Positions 45,509 through 54,226 of a DNA stretch of 64,000 nt are shown piece after piece (the first letter of the stretch is position 1; each line of letters opens with the position of its first letter). Made by a program: the position numbers and the translations under genes. Location of the stretch: positions 868,001 to 932,000 of the forward strand of contig NZ_LT827015.1 of the NCBI RefSeq assembly GCF_900169075.1. The letters are read 5' to 3'. The DNA comes from Chryseobacterium phocaeense (lineage in GTDB: Bacteria; Bacteroidota; Bacteroidia; Flavobacteriales; Weeksellaceae). The notes beneath the pieces were generated by a model that saw nothing but the letters and a program-made list of their open reading frames with translations, ran no database searches and was not told the origin of the DNA.

Positions 45509-45673
45509 AGTAAAAAGGCAAAAGGGCAAATTTGCAAAATCGCACTTTTGGACGGTGTAGAGCTATTCTGTTGTTCTTTATTATTTTAAACTTAAGTATA
45601 AGATTCCTTCACTTTCTTTGCTTTCTCAGCCTCCTTAGCCCATTAGCAAATTTGCCCTTTTGCCTTTTCACCT
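45509..45673. repeat. GGCAAA-type MITE-like element, copy 3
   Basis: Reverse-orientation copy of the 41063-41234 element, with ends AGTAAAAAGGCAAAAGGGC and CCCTTTTGCCTTTTCACC. Lies between the divergent nitroreductase operon and the SDR gene. Non-coding. Confidence 0.72.
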
Positions 45674-45755
45674 TAAAAAACTATTCCACAAGAAACGGAT
45701 TTTTTAAGAACTCTATTATTTGAAATTTTGTAGTAGAATTTAAACGATCAAAACA

Positions 45756-46508
45756 ATGGATAGATTTAATCACAAAACCGCATTAATTACAGGCGGAACC
45801 AACGGAATGGGGTTTGCAACAGCACAGCAGTTCATCAAAGAAGGTGGAAAGGTAATCATCACGGGCCGAAGTGAAGAAACAGTCAATAAAGCTTTGGATG
45901 TGCTTGGTGAAAAAGCGTCCGGCATCGTTTCGGATGCTGGAAATATGAATGATCTGCTGAAACTGCAGGAGCAAGTGAAAAAATACACGGATACAGTCGA
46001 CCTAGTCTTTGCCAATGCAGGCTATGGAAAGTTTTTCCCGATTGAACATGTTGATGAAGATCATTTTAATGAACTTTTCAATATGCTGGTCAAAGGGCCT
46101 TTCTTTACGGTGCAGCAGATGATTCCTTTAATGGGAAAGGGGAGTTCAGTTATTTTCAATACTTCTGTTGCCACTGATATTACCATGCCGGCTTTTTCTG
46201 TTTATTCTGCGGCTAAATCGGCGGTACAATCCTTCGTGAAAACATTTGCGTTAGAACTTACCGATCGTGGAATCAGGGTGAATGGAGTCAGTCCCGGACA
46301 TATTAAAACCAATATATTCAATAATACAGGTTTGAATGCAGAACAGATCGAAGACGCAGTCCAGCATATTATTCCGACCATTCCGTTTAAAAGGCAGGGA
46401 GAACCTGAAGAAATTGCCCATGCGGTATTATTCCTGGCATCAGAAAAGGCTTCCTATATTCATGGAACTGAAATTAAGGTAGATGCGGGTATTTCTGTCA
46501 TCAGATAA
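45756..46508 (+). CDS. SDR family oxidoreductase
   Basis: A 250-residue classical short-chain dehydrogenase: TGGTNGMG (12-19) nucleotide loop, NAGYG, catalytic Tyr150-x3-Lys154 (YSAAK), and the ending FLASEKASYIHGTEIKVDAG. Substrate not predictable. The divergent neighbour is the peroxide-stress operon, which may hint at aldehyde or quinone detoxification. Single gene with its own terminator. Confidence 0.92.
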   Translation: MDRFNHKTALITGGTNGMGFATAQQFIKEGGKVIITGRSEETVNKALDVLGEKASGIVSDAGNMNDLLKLQEQVKKYTDTVDLVFANAGYGKFFPIEHVDEDHFNELFNMLVKGPFFTVQQMIPLMGKGSSVIFNTSVATDITMPAFSVYSAAKSAVQSFVKTFALELTDRGIRVNGVSPGHIKTNIFNNTGLNAEQIEDAVQHIIPTIPFKRQGEPEEIAHAVLFLASEKASYIHGTEIKVDAGISVIR

Positions 46509-46513
46509 AATTA

Positions 46514-46542
46514 AAATCCCCTATCACAGGGGATTTTTTTTG
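46514..46542 (+). terminator. Terminator after SDR gene
   Basis: Perfect 10-bp stem AAAATCCCCT / AGGGGATTTT, 5-base loop, T run. Confidence 0.88.
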
Positions 46543-46611
46543 AGGGTAAGTGGTGTGTTTTCTCTCATCGGCCTGCTTAAATAGGCAGTATATGTGTAAA
46601 AAGGAGTCATA

Positions 46612-46923
46612 TCAGGGAATTTCATTAACCTGTTTGATAATATTGGTCTTATTTTCAATCACGATATTATATGCTTTTCCTTTTTTGTGGCTCTGGGTTG
46701 CTTTTTCGAGGAGCGCTTTATAATCTGCTCCTTTTTTAGACAGGTAAAAGATCTGCGGACTTATTCCAATGGATACGCGCTTGAATTCTTCCGGCTTTTC
46801 CGGATCTTCTTCTACATTGGTAATGACTGAGTTGTTATACCAGGTCAGGTTTTGCGAGCCTGAACTTCCGGAACAGGATGTAATCATAAAGAGTATTAAT
46901 AGTATATAAGTCCTGATGTTCAT
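46612..46923 (-). CDS. Small lipoprotein next to protein-glutaminase
   Basis: A 103-residue lipoprotein (lipobox ITSC, Cys17) with no recognised domain. The mature part is short and Lys-rich (FYLSKKGADYKALLEKATQS). It begins 52 bases after the protein-glutaminase stop in the same direction and is probably cotranscribed. A partner, inhibitor or processing role for the enzyme is possible but unsupported beyond location. Confidence 0.65.
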   Translation of the reverse strand: MNIRTYILLILFMITSCSGSSGSQNLTWYNNSVITNVEEDPEKPEEFKRVSIGISPQIFYLSKKGADYKALLEKATQSHKKGKAYNIVIENKTNIIKQVNEIP

Positions 46924-46975
46924 AAAAAAATATTTTGTAAAGCTCCTGTCTTTTAGCAGGAGCTTTATGAGTTAA

Positions 46976-47929
46976 TTAGAATCCGCAGCTGGCCACACTT
47001 GGAGCTGGTGATGGTGAACATCCTGAAAGGGATGAGAATATATTCAGGACACAGTTGGTGTTCACTAAATTATTATCATACAGATAAGATGCGCTTGGGC
47101 TTCTGTAATATACGTTCCCGGCTGTATTGGCATAAGAAGATACAGAAGCGGATCCGCAGCTGGTATTGATGCAGGCATTTCTCCATGCGGTATCCGTAAC
47201 AGGTCCGCTTGAGAACAGGGAAGGATCTATGATTCTTTTTTCAGTAACTCCTGAAGCGTTTTTATAACTTACCAGAATAGCCACGTGATAGCTCCATGCT
47301 ACACAGCAGGTTCCGGTAGATGCTTTTAAGTTTCCGTATACAAACTGTTTCTCGCAGTCGTAGCCGTTGTTAATCAGGATTTGTCTCATTTTGTGGGCCC
47401 TTGCGTAGCATCCGTCTACGGGATATCTGAAGGTGATGCACGGTGAAGATGCTGTAGAAGTTCCACACGCCTGGTTTTTAATCAGGTTAAACATGCTGTT
47501 CAGAGTTGCTACATTCGGAAGAACGCTTGTTAATTTGTTGGCTTCAGATTTAGCTTCTTTAGTATAAACAGATTTGAAATAGCGAATGTCTTCTTCGCTT
47601 CCTTTTTCCACTTTAGCAATCTCATGCGTACCTGGCTTAACGAAAACCTGTATCGGAGTTTCATTCTGTAGTGCTTCCCTGATCAGGCTGACATACTTTT
47701 CATTTTCTTTCGTAGGAGTAATGGTATAAAACTGTGCGGTAACAATGAAAGATATTTTCAGTTTACCGTTTTCATTTTCTATCCCTACCGGGACGGTTTT
47801 TCCCAGATCGGTAAAGGTTTTGTTGTTTGTTTCTTCCTGAATCATCTTCTGCTCTGCAGCTGATTCCGTACAGGCATTAAATGACAATGCTGCCACAAAT
47901 ACCATCATTGATAACAAAAATTTTCTCAT
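46976..47929 (-). CDS. Protein-glutaminase (protein glutamine deamidase)
   Basis: Secreted enzyme (EC 3.5.1.44) that deamidates glutamine side chains in proteins. The 317-residue precursor has a signal sequence (about 1-20), a pro-domain (to about Lys132) and a 185-residue mature enzyme starting at Leu133, nearly identical to the Chryseobacterium proteolyticum protein. The catalytic triad is Cys174 (VDGCYARAH), His215 (AWSYHVAIL) and Asp235 (RIIDPSLF), i.e. mature 42/83/103. Mature part rich in cysteines forming disulfides. The ATG at 47929 aligns with the known N-terminus; a start 9 bases earlier also exists. The pro-domain is much less conserved than the mature part. Confidence 0.96.
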   Translation of the reverse strand: MRKFLLSMMVFVAALSFNACTESAAEQKMIQEETNNKTFTDLGKTVPVGIENENGKLKISFIVTAQFYTITPTKENEKYVSLIREALQNETPIQVFVKPGTHEIAKVEKGSEEDIRYFKSVYTKEAKSEANKLTSVLPNVATLNSMFNLIKNQACGTSTASSPCITFRYPVDGCYARAHKMRQILINNGYDCEKQFVYGNLKASTGTCCVAWSYHVAILVSYKNASGVTEKRIIDPSLFSSGPVTDTAWRNACINTSCGSASVSSYANTAGNVYYRSPSASYLYDNNLVNTNCVLNIFSSLSGCSPSPAPSVASCGF

Positions 47930-48335
47930 AATTCTCATAATTTGGTGGTTAGTAATAAATGTATTGATCTAAGTTTTTGGTGTGTATGTTTTTATAAAAT
48001 CAATTATTAAAAAAAAAATAGTTCACTTTAATGTGATTTTAAAATTAGACAAAAATAAAATACCAACAAATTATTTTCAACAAAAAAACAGATTATTTTA
48101 AGATAGAACTAAATAAAACCTTTATTTCAAAGCTTTTTTTTGATTTCCGCAATTAATTTTATTAATCAGGACTATAACCCTGAAAAATAAAACTACCTTG
48201 TAAAAGCGAAATATACCATATAAAAGCTTGAAGAAAGGGGATGGACGTTATCCTTGTCAAGGTTTTAAACCTTGACAAGGATAACAAAATAGTTTAGCCC
48301 CAGCACTAAGTCAAGATGATTCAACAAATTTTTTC
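47930..48335. other. AT-rich intergenic region with long palindrome
   Basis: Spacer of about 400 bases with very low GC. TACATTTA (47956-47963, minus strand) is a one-mismatch -7 candidate for the protein-glutaminase gene. A near-perfect 37-base palindrome (48248-48284) with arms TTATCCTTGTCAAGGTT / AACCTTGACAAGGATAA is the only other structure; no gene is seen. Confidence 0.55.
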
Positions 48336-49391
48336 TTAAGGTTTTCTTACCTGTTTAATCAGGCTGCTTTCTAAAACCATATCCCTGATCAGGGCCTCAT
48401 GATAATAATAAAGTATACTGTCCTCACTCATCTGGTTTTCCATCACTACAATGCTGACATCGGCCCCGGGAATGTACACGTTTAAAGAAGCAAAGCCGTC
48501 ACCCAGGCCCGTATGCCCGAAATAAGGAATCCCGTTATATTTCGCAATCCTGATGGCATACCCATAGCCTATTTTATCTTTTCCGAAAACATTATGCTCA
48601 GAGAGCACGGATGAAGTCGTCATGAGGGTATAACTTTTTGGGTTCAGGATTTTTCCTTTATGAAGCAGGGTGTTCCATAGGGCCATATCTCGCGCTGTAC
48701 TGATAATCCCGTCAGCAGGCATGTTTTTCTCAGTAATGAATGAATTTTCAACGGGAGATAATACATTATTTTTATTCATATGCCCGGAAACAAGATTTTG
48801 GTTATTGCCTTTTGAATAGCAGAAGGTGTTGTTCATATGAAGCTCTTTGAAGAGTTTATTAGCCAGCTTCGTGTATGAAGATCCGGAAGTATTTTCAATG
48901 ATTTGTCCTAACAGGATATTGGAAAGGTTACCGTATTTAAATTCTGTACCCGGTTTAAAGGCCAGAGGTTTTTCTGTATCAAGAATTCCGTGGGTATGGT
49001 TTAAAAGCTGATGCACTGTAACAGAATCTGCCCAAGGCTGGGTCAGGGTGGGGATATATTTTTTTACAGGAGCCTGAAGGTCCAGTTTTCCTTTTTCAAA
49101 TTGTTTTAAAATCAAAACAGCGGTCACTTGTTTACTGTTGGACATGATTTCAAACTGGTCATTCATTTTCAAAGGAGCTTTTGTCCTGCTGTCTTTAAAG
49201 CCATAAGCTTTGGAGTATTGGGTTTTCCCGTTTTTAGTAATCAGAACCACTCCGTTGAAAGGCCTTGGAGAAGACGCTTGTATCAGGCTGTCAATACGTT
49301 TTGAGTAGCCTGTATTATTTTTCTGAGCAAAGGATGGGCAGGCAGATAGAACTAATGCGGCTGTGCATAAGATAGAGATTACGGATTTCAT
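48336..49391 (-). CDS. Serine hydrolase, beta-lactamase class C-like
   Basis: A 351-residue exported protein (signal peptide ending CPSFAQ) of the penicillin-binding/AmpC-like fold: SxxK at Ser84-Lys87 (SNSK), YxN at Tyr153-Gly-Asn155, and a C-terminal GHTGLGDGFAS replacing the KTG motif as HTG. Such proteins are usually peptidases or esterases rather than beta-lactamases. Single gene. Confidence 0.88.
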   Translation of the reverse strand: MKSVISILCTAALVLSACPSFAQKNNTGYSKRIDSLIQASSPRPFNGVVLITKNGKTQYSKAYGFKDSRTKAPLKMNDQFEIMSNSKQVTAVLILKQFEKGKLDLQAPVKKYIPTLTQPWADSVTVHQLLNHTHGILDTEKPLAFKPGTEFKYGNLSNILLGQIIENTSGSSYTKLANKLFKELHMNNTFCYSKGNNQNLVSGHMNKNNVLSPVENSFITEKNMPADGIISTARDMALWNTLLHKGKILNPKSYTLMTTSSVLSEHNVFGKDKIGYGYAIRIAKYNGIPYFGHTGLGDGFASLNVYIPGADVSIVVMENQMSEDSILYYYHEALIRDMVLESSLIKQVRKP

Positions 49392-49500
49392 TGAACTTAA
49401 ATTAAAATTTTGATTAAAGGTGAAAATAATAAGACCTTCAAAAATAAGTTTTAAAATAATACGGTGATCAGAGAATTTTAAAGAATTCCGGACACAAAAA

Positions 49501-49526
49501 AACCGGCGGTAAATCTACTGCCGGTT
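49501..49526 (-). terminator. Terminator after lipB
   Basis: AACCGGCGGTA / TACTGCCGGTT stem with one inner mismatch, 4-base loop; T run on the minus strand. Confidence 0.82.
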
Positions 49527-49545
49527 TATATAATAGGTAAACAAA

Positions 49546-50274
49546 TTATTTATAAGTAAGCTCAGCTCCAAAAACATCTGCGAAATGTTTTCTGATCTTT
49601 GCTTTCAGATCTTCCATTTCTTCAGGAGTCAGCTCTCTTTCAAGCTCTCTTTTTAAGGAAGTCACCTGTTTATCTTTGATCCCGCAGGGAATAATGTATT
49701 CGAAATAACGCATATCCGTATTCACATTCAGGGCAAAACCATGAAGGGTAACCCATCTTGAAGCTTTTACGCCCATAGCACAGATTTTTCTGGCATAAGG
49801 TTTTCCTACATCCAGCCATACACCGGTTTCCCCTTGGGAGCGTTCTCCTTTAAGGCCATACTCGCCAATCGTTCTGATGATCACCTCTTCCAGATTTCTC
49901 ATATATAAATGGATATCCGTAAAGAAATTTTCCAGATCCAGTACCGGATAGCCTACAACCTGGCCAAATCCGTGATAGGTAATATCTCCACCACGGTTTA
50001 CTTTGACGAAAGTAGCATCAATTTCTTTCAGTTTATCAATGCCCGCCAGCATATTTTCTTCATGTCCGCTTTTTCCCAAAGTGTAAACATGCGGGTGCTC
50101 TACCAGTAAAAAGTGGTTGGGCGTAGTAATATGCTCTTCCGCCGGTAAATCACGGTTTTTGATCTTTGTATCAATGATATTTTTCATCAGGCTTTCCTGA
50201 TAATCCCAGGCAGGCTGATATTCTTTTATCCCCAGATCTTCAAATGCTACTGATTTATTTTGAATTGTATTCAT
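49546..50274 (-). CDS. lipB: Lipoyl(octanoyl) transferase
   Basis: LipB moves octanoyl from acyl carrier protein to lipoyl domains of 2-oxoacid dehydrogenases and GcvH. The 242 residues contain the signature RGGDITYHG (94-102), the active-site Lys163 (ARKICAMGVK) and Cys197 (IIPCGIKDKQVTSL). The -7 box TAAATTTG at 50338-50345 gives a leader of about 60 bases. lipA is not adjacent. Confidence 0.95.
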   Translation of the reverse strand: MNTIQNKSVAFEDLGIKEYQPAWDYQESLMKNIIDTKIKNRDLPAEEHITTPNHFLLVEHPHVYTLGKSGHEENMLAGIDKLKEIDATFVKVNRGGDITYHGFGQVVGYPVLDLENFFTDIHLYMRNLEEVIIRTIGEYGLKGERSQGETGVWLDVGKPYARKICAMGVKASRWVTLHGFALNVNTDMRYFEYIIPCGIKDKQVTSLKRELERELTPEEMEDLKAKIRKHFADVFGAELTYK

Positions 50275-50337
50275 ACGTTGATGTCTGTTTTCTTCTCATG
50301 GCTATTGAATTGTTATTTCATACCATTTTTAGACATA

Positions 50338-50345
50338 CAAATTTA
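50338..50345 (-). promoter_or_regulatory. -7 element of lipB
   Basis: TAAATTTG on the minus strand, between trpA and lipB, so lipB is separately transcribed from the trp operon. Confidence 0.55.
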
Positions 50346-50352
50346 GTGAATT

Positions 50353-51087
50353 TTAACCTTTTACAGCATGGATAAAATCTATGGCCGCATTCTTCCAGTC
50401 TTTATGATTTAAAAGAATATTGACAAAAGCGGTTCCTATGATTCCACCGTCTGCTTTTTCTGTGATATTTTCAAAATCACTTTTTGATTTAATTCCAAAA
50501 CCAATCATCACAGGATTCTTAATGGGAAGGGAAGCCAGCCTTGATAAATAGGTTTCATTTTTCAGGACGGCATTGTCGTTTCCGGTGGTAGATGAAGAAC
50601 TTACCGCATACAGAAAACCGGAACTCAATGCATCTAAATACAGGATTCTTTCGTCTGAAGTTTCGGGAGTTACCAGAAACGTAAAATTAAGGTTGTATTT
50701 TTTTAAGATCTGCTGATAATTATTTTCAAATTCAATAGGAGGGAGGTCAGGAATGATGAGCCCTGAAACCCCGCTTTCCGAACATTCACGGCAGAAATTT
50801 TCAAAACCGAAACTCAAAACAGGGTTGATATACCCCATCAGGATAACAGGAATTTTAATTTCATTTTTTACTGTTTTCAACTGGGAAAATAGTTTTTCAA
50901 TGGTCATTCCATTCTTTAAGGCCAGTTCATGCGCCTGCTGAATCACCGGACCGTCTGCTACCGGATCTGAATAGGGCATCCCGATTTCCATCATATCTGC
51001 CCCGGAATCCTGGATCAGTCTTATAATATCAGCGGTATCTTCCAGTTGCGGAATTCCTGCTGTGAAATATATGTTTAGTTTTTTCAT
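50353..51087 (-). CDS. trpA: Tryptophan synthase alpha chain
   Basis: Cleaves indole-3-glycerol phosphate to indole and glyceraldehyde 3-phosphate. 244 residues, somewhat shorter at the N-terminus than E. coli TrpA. Catalytic Glu34 (MEIGMPYSDP) and Asp45 (VADGP) are present, with the phosphate-binding GFGIKSKSDF near the end. Last gene of the trp operon. Confidence 0.95.
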   Translation of the reverse strand: MKKLNIYFTAGIPQLEDTADIIRLIQDSGADMMEIGMPYSDPVADGPVIQQAHELALKNGMTIEKLFSQLKTVKNEIKIPVILMGYINPVLSFGFENFCRECSESGVSGLIIPDLPPIEFENNYQQILKKYNLNFTFLVTPETSDERILYLDALSSGFLYAVSSSSTTGNDNAVLKNETYLSRLASLPIKNPVMIGFGIKSKSDFENITEKADGGIIGTAFVNILLNHKDWKNAAIDFIHAVKG

Positions 51088-51172
51088 TTTTAATATAGAT
51101 GTTAGAAGTTAGACATTAGAAGTTAGAGACGGAGAATATTAATCTGAGTTGTTAAAGACTAGTTTCTAATCT
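51088..51172. repeat. TTAGAAGTTAG inverted repeat between trpB and trpA
   Basis: Direct repeats TTAGAAGTTAGA face CTCTAACTTCTAATTTCT, giving an inverted repeat of about 20 bp arms inside the operon. It could form an RNA stem between the two cistrons. Confidence 0.5.
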
Positions 51173-52357
51173 CTAACTTCTAATTTCTCTTAAATACGTT
51201 TCCATATCCTTATCCCCCCGTCCGCTCAGGCAGATGACGATGACATCATTTTCATTGAATTTCTTTTTATTTAAGACTGCCAGGGCATGGGAGCTTTCCA
51301 GTGCAGGAATAATTCCTTCCAGTTTTGTGAGCTCAAAAGCAGATTTTAAAGCTTCATCATCATTAATGCTGAAAAACTCCGCTCTTTTTTCTTTGAATAA
51401 ATGAGCATGGAACGGCCCGATTCCAGGATAATCCAGTCCTGCGGAAATAGAATGGGGTTCAATCACTTGTCCGTCATCCGTCTGCATCACCAGGCTTTTG
51501 CTTCCATGCAAAACTCCTAATGTCCCTAGGAAGGTAGTGGCCGCAGATTTCCCGGAATCTACACCAAAACCGCCGGCTTCCGCAGCAATAATTTTAACGT
51601 CTTTTTCTTCTACAAAATGATAGAAAGTTCCGGCTGCGTTACTTCCCCCACCCACACAGGCGATGACATAATCCGGGTTTTCTCTTCCCATCTTTTCATG
51701 CAGCTGCTCTTTAATTTCTTTTGAAATAATGCTTTGAAACCTGGCCACAAGATCCGGAAAAGGGTGGGGACCTACTACACTTCCGATTACATAATGAGTG
51801 GTTACAGGATTGTTGATCCAGTCTCTCAGAGCTTCGTTCACAGCATCTTTCAGGGTTTTGGAACCTGAAGTGGCGGGAATCACTTCCGCACCCAGCATTT
51901 TCATTCTGGCTACATTGGGAGCCTGGCGCTGAATATCAATTTCGCCCATATACACAATACATTCCAGTCCAAGGAGAGCACAGGCTGTAGCGGTTGCCAC
52001 ACCATGTTGTCCGGCACCAGTTTCAGCAATAATTCTTGTTTTTCCAAGACGTTTTGCAAGAAGGACCTGCCCCAGGGCATTATTGATTTTATGAGCCCCG
52101 GTATGGTTGAGGTCTTCTCTTTTTAAATAAATCCGGGTATTATATTTCTGGCTTAAATTTTTTGCAAAATAAAGCGGTGTCGCACGCCCTACATAGTTTT
52201 TAAGAAGGTCCTGGTATTCATTCTGAAAGTCTTCAGATTCTATAATGTCAAGATAACTGTTCTGCAGTTCTTCTACATTCGGAAACAGCATCTCAGGGAT
52301 GAAAGCGCCTCCGAATTCACCATAATATCCGTGTTCATCAGGGTTTTTATAATTCAT
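51173..52357 (-). CDS. trpB: Tryptophan synthase beta chain
   Basis: PLP enzyme joining indole and serine. 394 residues: [16 protein letters not shown] at the start, PLP Lys90 in [10 protein letters not shown], phosphate loop GGGSNA, and the C-terminal [10 protein letters not shown]. Start set at the ATG 52357 ([20 protein letters not shown]), which matches the family; an ATG 39 bases earlier would add an unrelated tail. Confidence 0.96.
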   Translation of the reverse strand: MNYKNPDEHGYYGEFGGAFIPEMLFPNVEELQNSYLDIIESEDFQNEYQDLLKNYVGRATPLYFAKNLSQKYNTRIYLKREDLNHTGAHKINNALGQVLLAKRLGKTRIIAETGAGQHGVATATACALLGLECIVYMGEIDIQRQAPNVARMKMLGAEVIPATSGSKTLKDAVNEALRDWINNPVTTHYVIGSVVGPHPFPDLVARFQSIISKEIKEQLHEKMGRENPDYVIACVGGGSNAAGTFYHFVEEKDVKIIAAEAGGFGVDSGKSAATTFLGTLGVLHGSKSLVMQTDDGQVIEPHSISAGLDYPGIGPFHAHLFKEKRAEFFSINDDEALKSAFELTKLEGIIPALESSHALAVLNKKKFNENDVIVICLSGRGDKDMETYLREIRS

Positions 52358-52434
52358 AGTAGTATTCTTTAATCTGTTAAATATGCATTTTAGCATTAAT
52401 TTTTGTCTTATAATCTCTAATTACCTCCGGTTGT

Positions 52435-52959
52435 TCAATCTGATAATTCATCATTCAAACTATTGATAAATTGGATGTTATAATTTCTTTGCTGTCTTGT
52501 AATAAGTTTTTTATGCTGTAACATTTCAATTTTACTGGCCAGATCAATTAACGTGGCAATATCGATTTTCGAGTCATACATTCTGACCGCAATTTCCAGA
52601 TTATCAATTAGAAAATAAGGATCAGCATCTTCATACAACAGAAAAATTTTAGCATAAATCTTCCCGAGGTCATAATTCACACTCGCTTTCACATGGCTGT
52701 CCAGAAATTTATCGGAAATAATGACCAGATAATAGCTGTTCCATAAACCGATTCTTTCAAAGAAATACTGGATGTCACTTTCTTCAAAACTTTTAATAAT
52801 TCCTATAAATTCGTTCAACTGTCCTTCTATAGTCCAATATTCCGTATCATTATCATTCTGCGAAACAAAATTATACAGGGACTGGATCTTTTTATTCCCG
52901 AAATTGGGCGGAAATAAAGTTTTATAGAACGTTTTTCTTAATAATTGTATGTTCATCAA
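52435..52959 (-). CDS. Hypothetical protein inside the trp operon
   Basis: A 174-residue soluble protein with no recognised domain; helix-rich, with many Tyr/Phe and an acidic end (NSLNDELSD). Starts MMNIQLLRKTFYKTLFPPNF. Lies between trpB and the REP transposase, so it may have arrived with or next to that insertion, or be an old operon member. Confidence 0.65.
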   Translation of the reverse strand: MMNIQLLRKTFYKTLFPPNFGNKKIQSLYNFVSQNDNDTEYWTIEGQLNEFIGIIKSFEESDIQYFFERIGLWNSYYLVIISDKFLDSHVKASVNYDLGKIYAKIFLLYEDADPYFLIDNLEIAVRMYDSKIDIATLIDLASKIEMLQHKKLITRQQRNYNIQFINSLNDELSD

Positions 52960-52981
52960 TGATTGTGTGTATTTTTTTAAA

Positions 52982-53031
52982 GAGTCCCGAAGGGACGATT
53001 TATTTTATAGTAAAGGATAAAGTCCTTTACT
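52982..53031. repeat. Left REP hairpin pair of the transposase
   Basis: REP-like site GAGTCCCGAAGGGACGATTT (52982-53001, GTCCC-GAA-GGGAC stem) followed by a perfect 9-bp hairpin AGTAAAGGA-TAAAG-TCCTTTACT (53009-53031). The first part occurs inverted, with one change in 21, at 53574-53594 on the other side of the transposase. Confidence 0.75.
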
Positions 53032-53055
53032 TCTTTTGGTCCATTCAAACAAATT

Positions 53056-53508
53056 TCAGTCCCAAATATACTTTTCATCATATTCCATATCCTGTTTTGT
53101 AAGCATTTCAATCAATTCATCTTTGAAATTTTGCTTTTGATGATGGAATCTCTGATTCCTGATATAATGAATCACCTGGCTAATTTCTTTTTTACTTACT
53201 GAAAATGCTCCGTATCCATTCTGCCAAAAGAAATTTTCATATTCAGATCCCTTTGTCTTAATCCATTTTGAAGAATGGGCTTTAATTTCCTGTATCAGTT
53301 TCATTAATGCTATTTTCCTTGAAAGAAGGCATAAAATATGAATATGATCATTTGTTCCGCCGATCTGCAGTGCTGTGCTTTCAAAATCTTTACACAGAGT
53401 TGCGATATACGAAAATAATTCTTTTTCAATATGCTCATCAATGAAACTCTCCCGGTGTTTTGTGCTGAAAACAATATGAATATAATTTTTTACTAGGGAC
53501 TGGGGCAT
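53056..53508 (-). mobile_element. REP-associated tyrosine transposase (TnpA_REP/IS200-like)
   Basis: A 150-residue HUH-type Y1 transposase of the REP-associated (RAYT) or IS200/IS605 group. The HUH pair is His55/His57 (NDHIHIL) and the catalytic Tyr is Tyr115 (VIHYIRNQRFHH); FFWQNGYGAFSVS is also typical. Inverted REP-like hairpins flank it (52982 and 53574), which favours RAYT over a self-moving IS200. It stands inside the trp operon in the same direction. Confidence 0.9.
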
Positions 53509-53550
53509 TTTTACTTTGTGTTTTTTGATTGTGTTTTATGATTATTTAAA

Positions 53551-53594
53551 TCGGATTGTATCCGACCCTTTGTTAAATCGTCCCTTTGGGACTC
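53551..53594. repeat. Right REP hairpin pair, overlapping trpF 3' end
   Basis: Hairpin TCGGAT-TGT-ATCCGA (53551-53565) plus REP site TAAATCGTCCCTTTGGGACT (53574-53593), inverted relative to the left REP. The REP supplies the last codons and the stop of trpF. Confidence 0.75.
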
Positions 53595-54226
53595 TCCCGA
53601 AGGAATTTTTTTATCTTTTCCAGGTCTTTATTTCCAGGTTCTATTTCAAATTTTGAATTGATATCAATGGCAAATGGTTTTTGTTTTAAGAGTTTCACAT
53701 TTTCAATATTATCTTCTGAAATGCCGCCACTTAGAAAATAGGGAAGCGGGATCTCTATTTCGTTCAATATAGCCCAGTCAAATGAGGTTCCTGTTCCTCC
53801 AAATGCCTTGCTGTCGGTGTCAAAAAGGAAATAATCAACCATTACATGGGCCGGATTCATTATTTCTTCTGTTTTTTTTCTTGTTTCCTCATTGTTGCTT
53901 CCGATTCTTATGACTTTAATGATCTGAACATCCGGCTGCAGCTTTTGTTTTAGCTCCATGATAAAATTTTCATTCTCATCGCCGTGAAGCTGGATCAGAT
54001 TCAATCCTGCTTTTTCTGCAATCAACACTATTTTATCGATTGTTTCATTGACAAAAACTCCGGTTTTTCCGGGATGATTAATTTTTGCAATATCCTCCAG
54101 GCTCAAATGATTCAGGACATATCTCGGTGATGGTTCATAGAAAATAAATCCAAGAAAATCTGTTTTCAGGGAAATCAATTCATGAATTTGATCTGGTTTT
54201 AGTAAACCGCAAACCTTGGTCTTCAT
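53573..54226 (-). CDS. trpF: Phosphoribosylanthranilate isomerase
   Basis: TrpF isomerises phosphoribosylanthranilate. 217 residues; KVCGL with active Cys6 at the start, then LIQLHGDEN, the GGTGTSFDW phosphate loop and FLSGGISEDNI. The C-terminus is odd: the final RESPKGTI and the stop codon are read from the REP sequence at 53574-53594, so the original end was replaced or the REP lies exactly at the boundary. The start overlaps the VOC gene stop by 4 bases. Confidence 0.93.
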   Translation of the reverse strand: MKTKVCGLLKPDQIHELISLKTDFLGFIFYEPSPRYVLNHLSLEDIAKINHPGKTGVFVNETIDKIVLIAEKAGLNLIQLHGDENENFIMELKQKLQPDVQIIKVIRIGSNNEETRKKTEEIMNPAHVMVDYFLFDTDSKAFGGTGTSFDWAILNEIEIPLPYFLSGGISEDNIENVKLLKQKPFAIDINSKFEIEPGNKDLEKIKKFLRESPKGTI

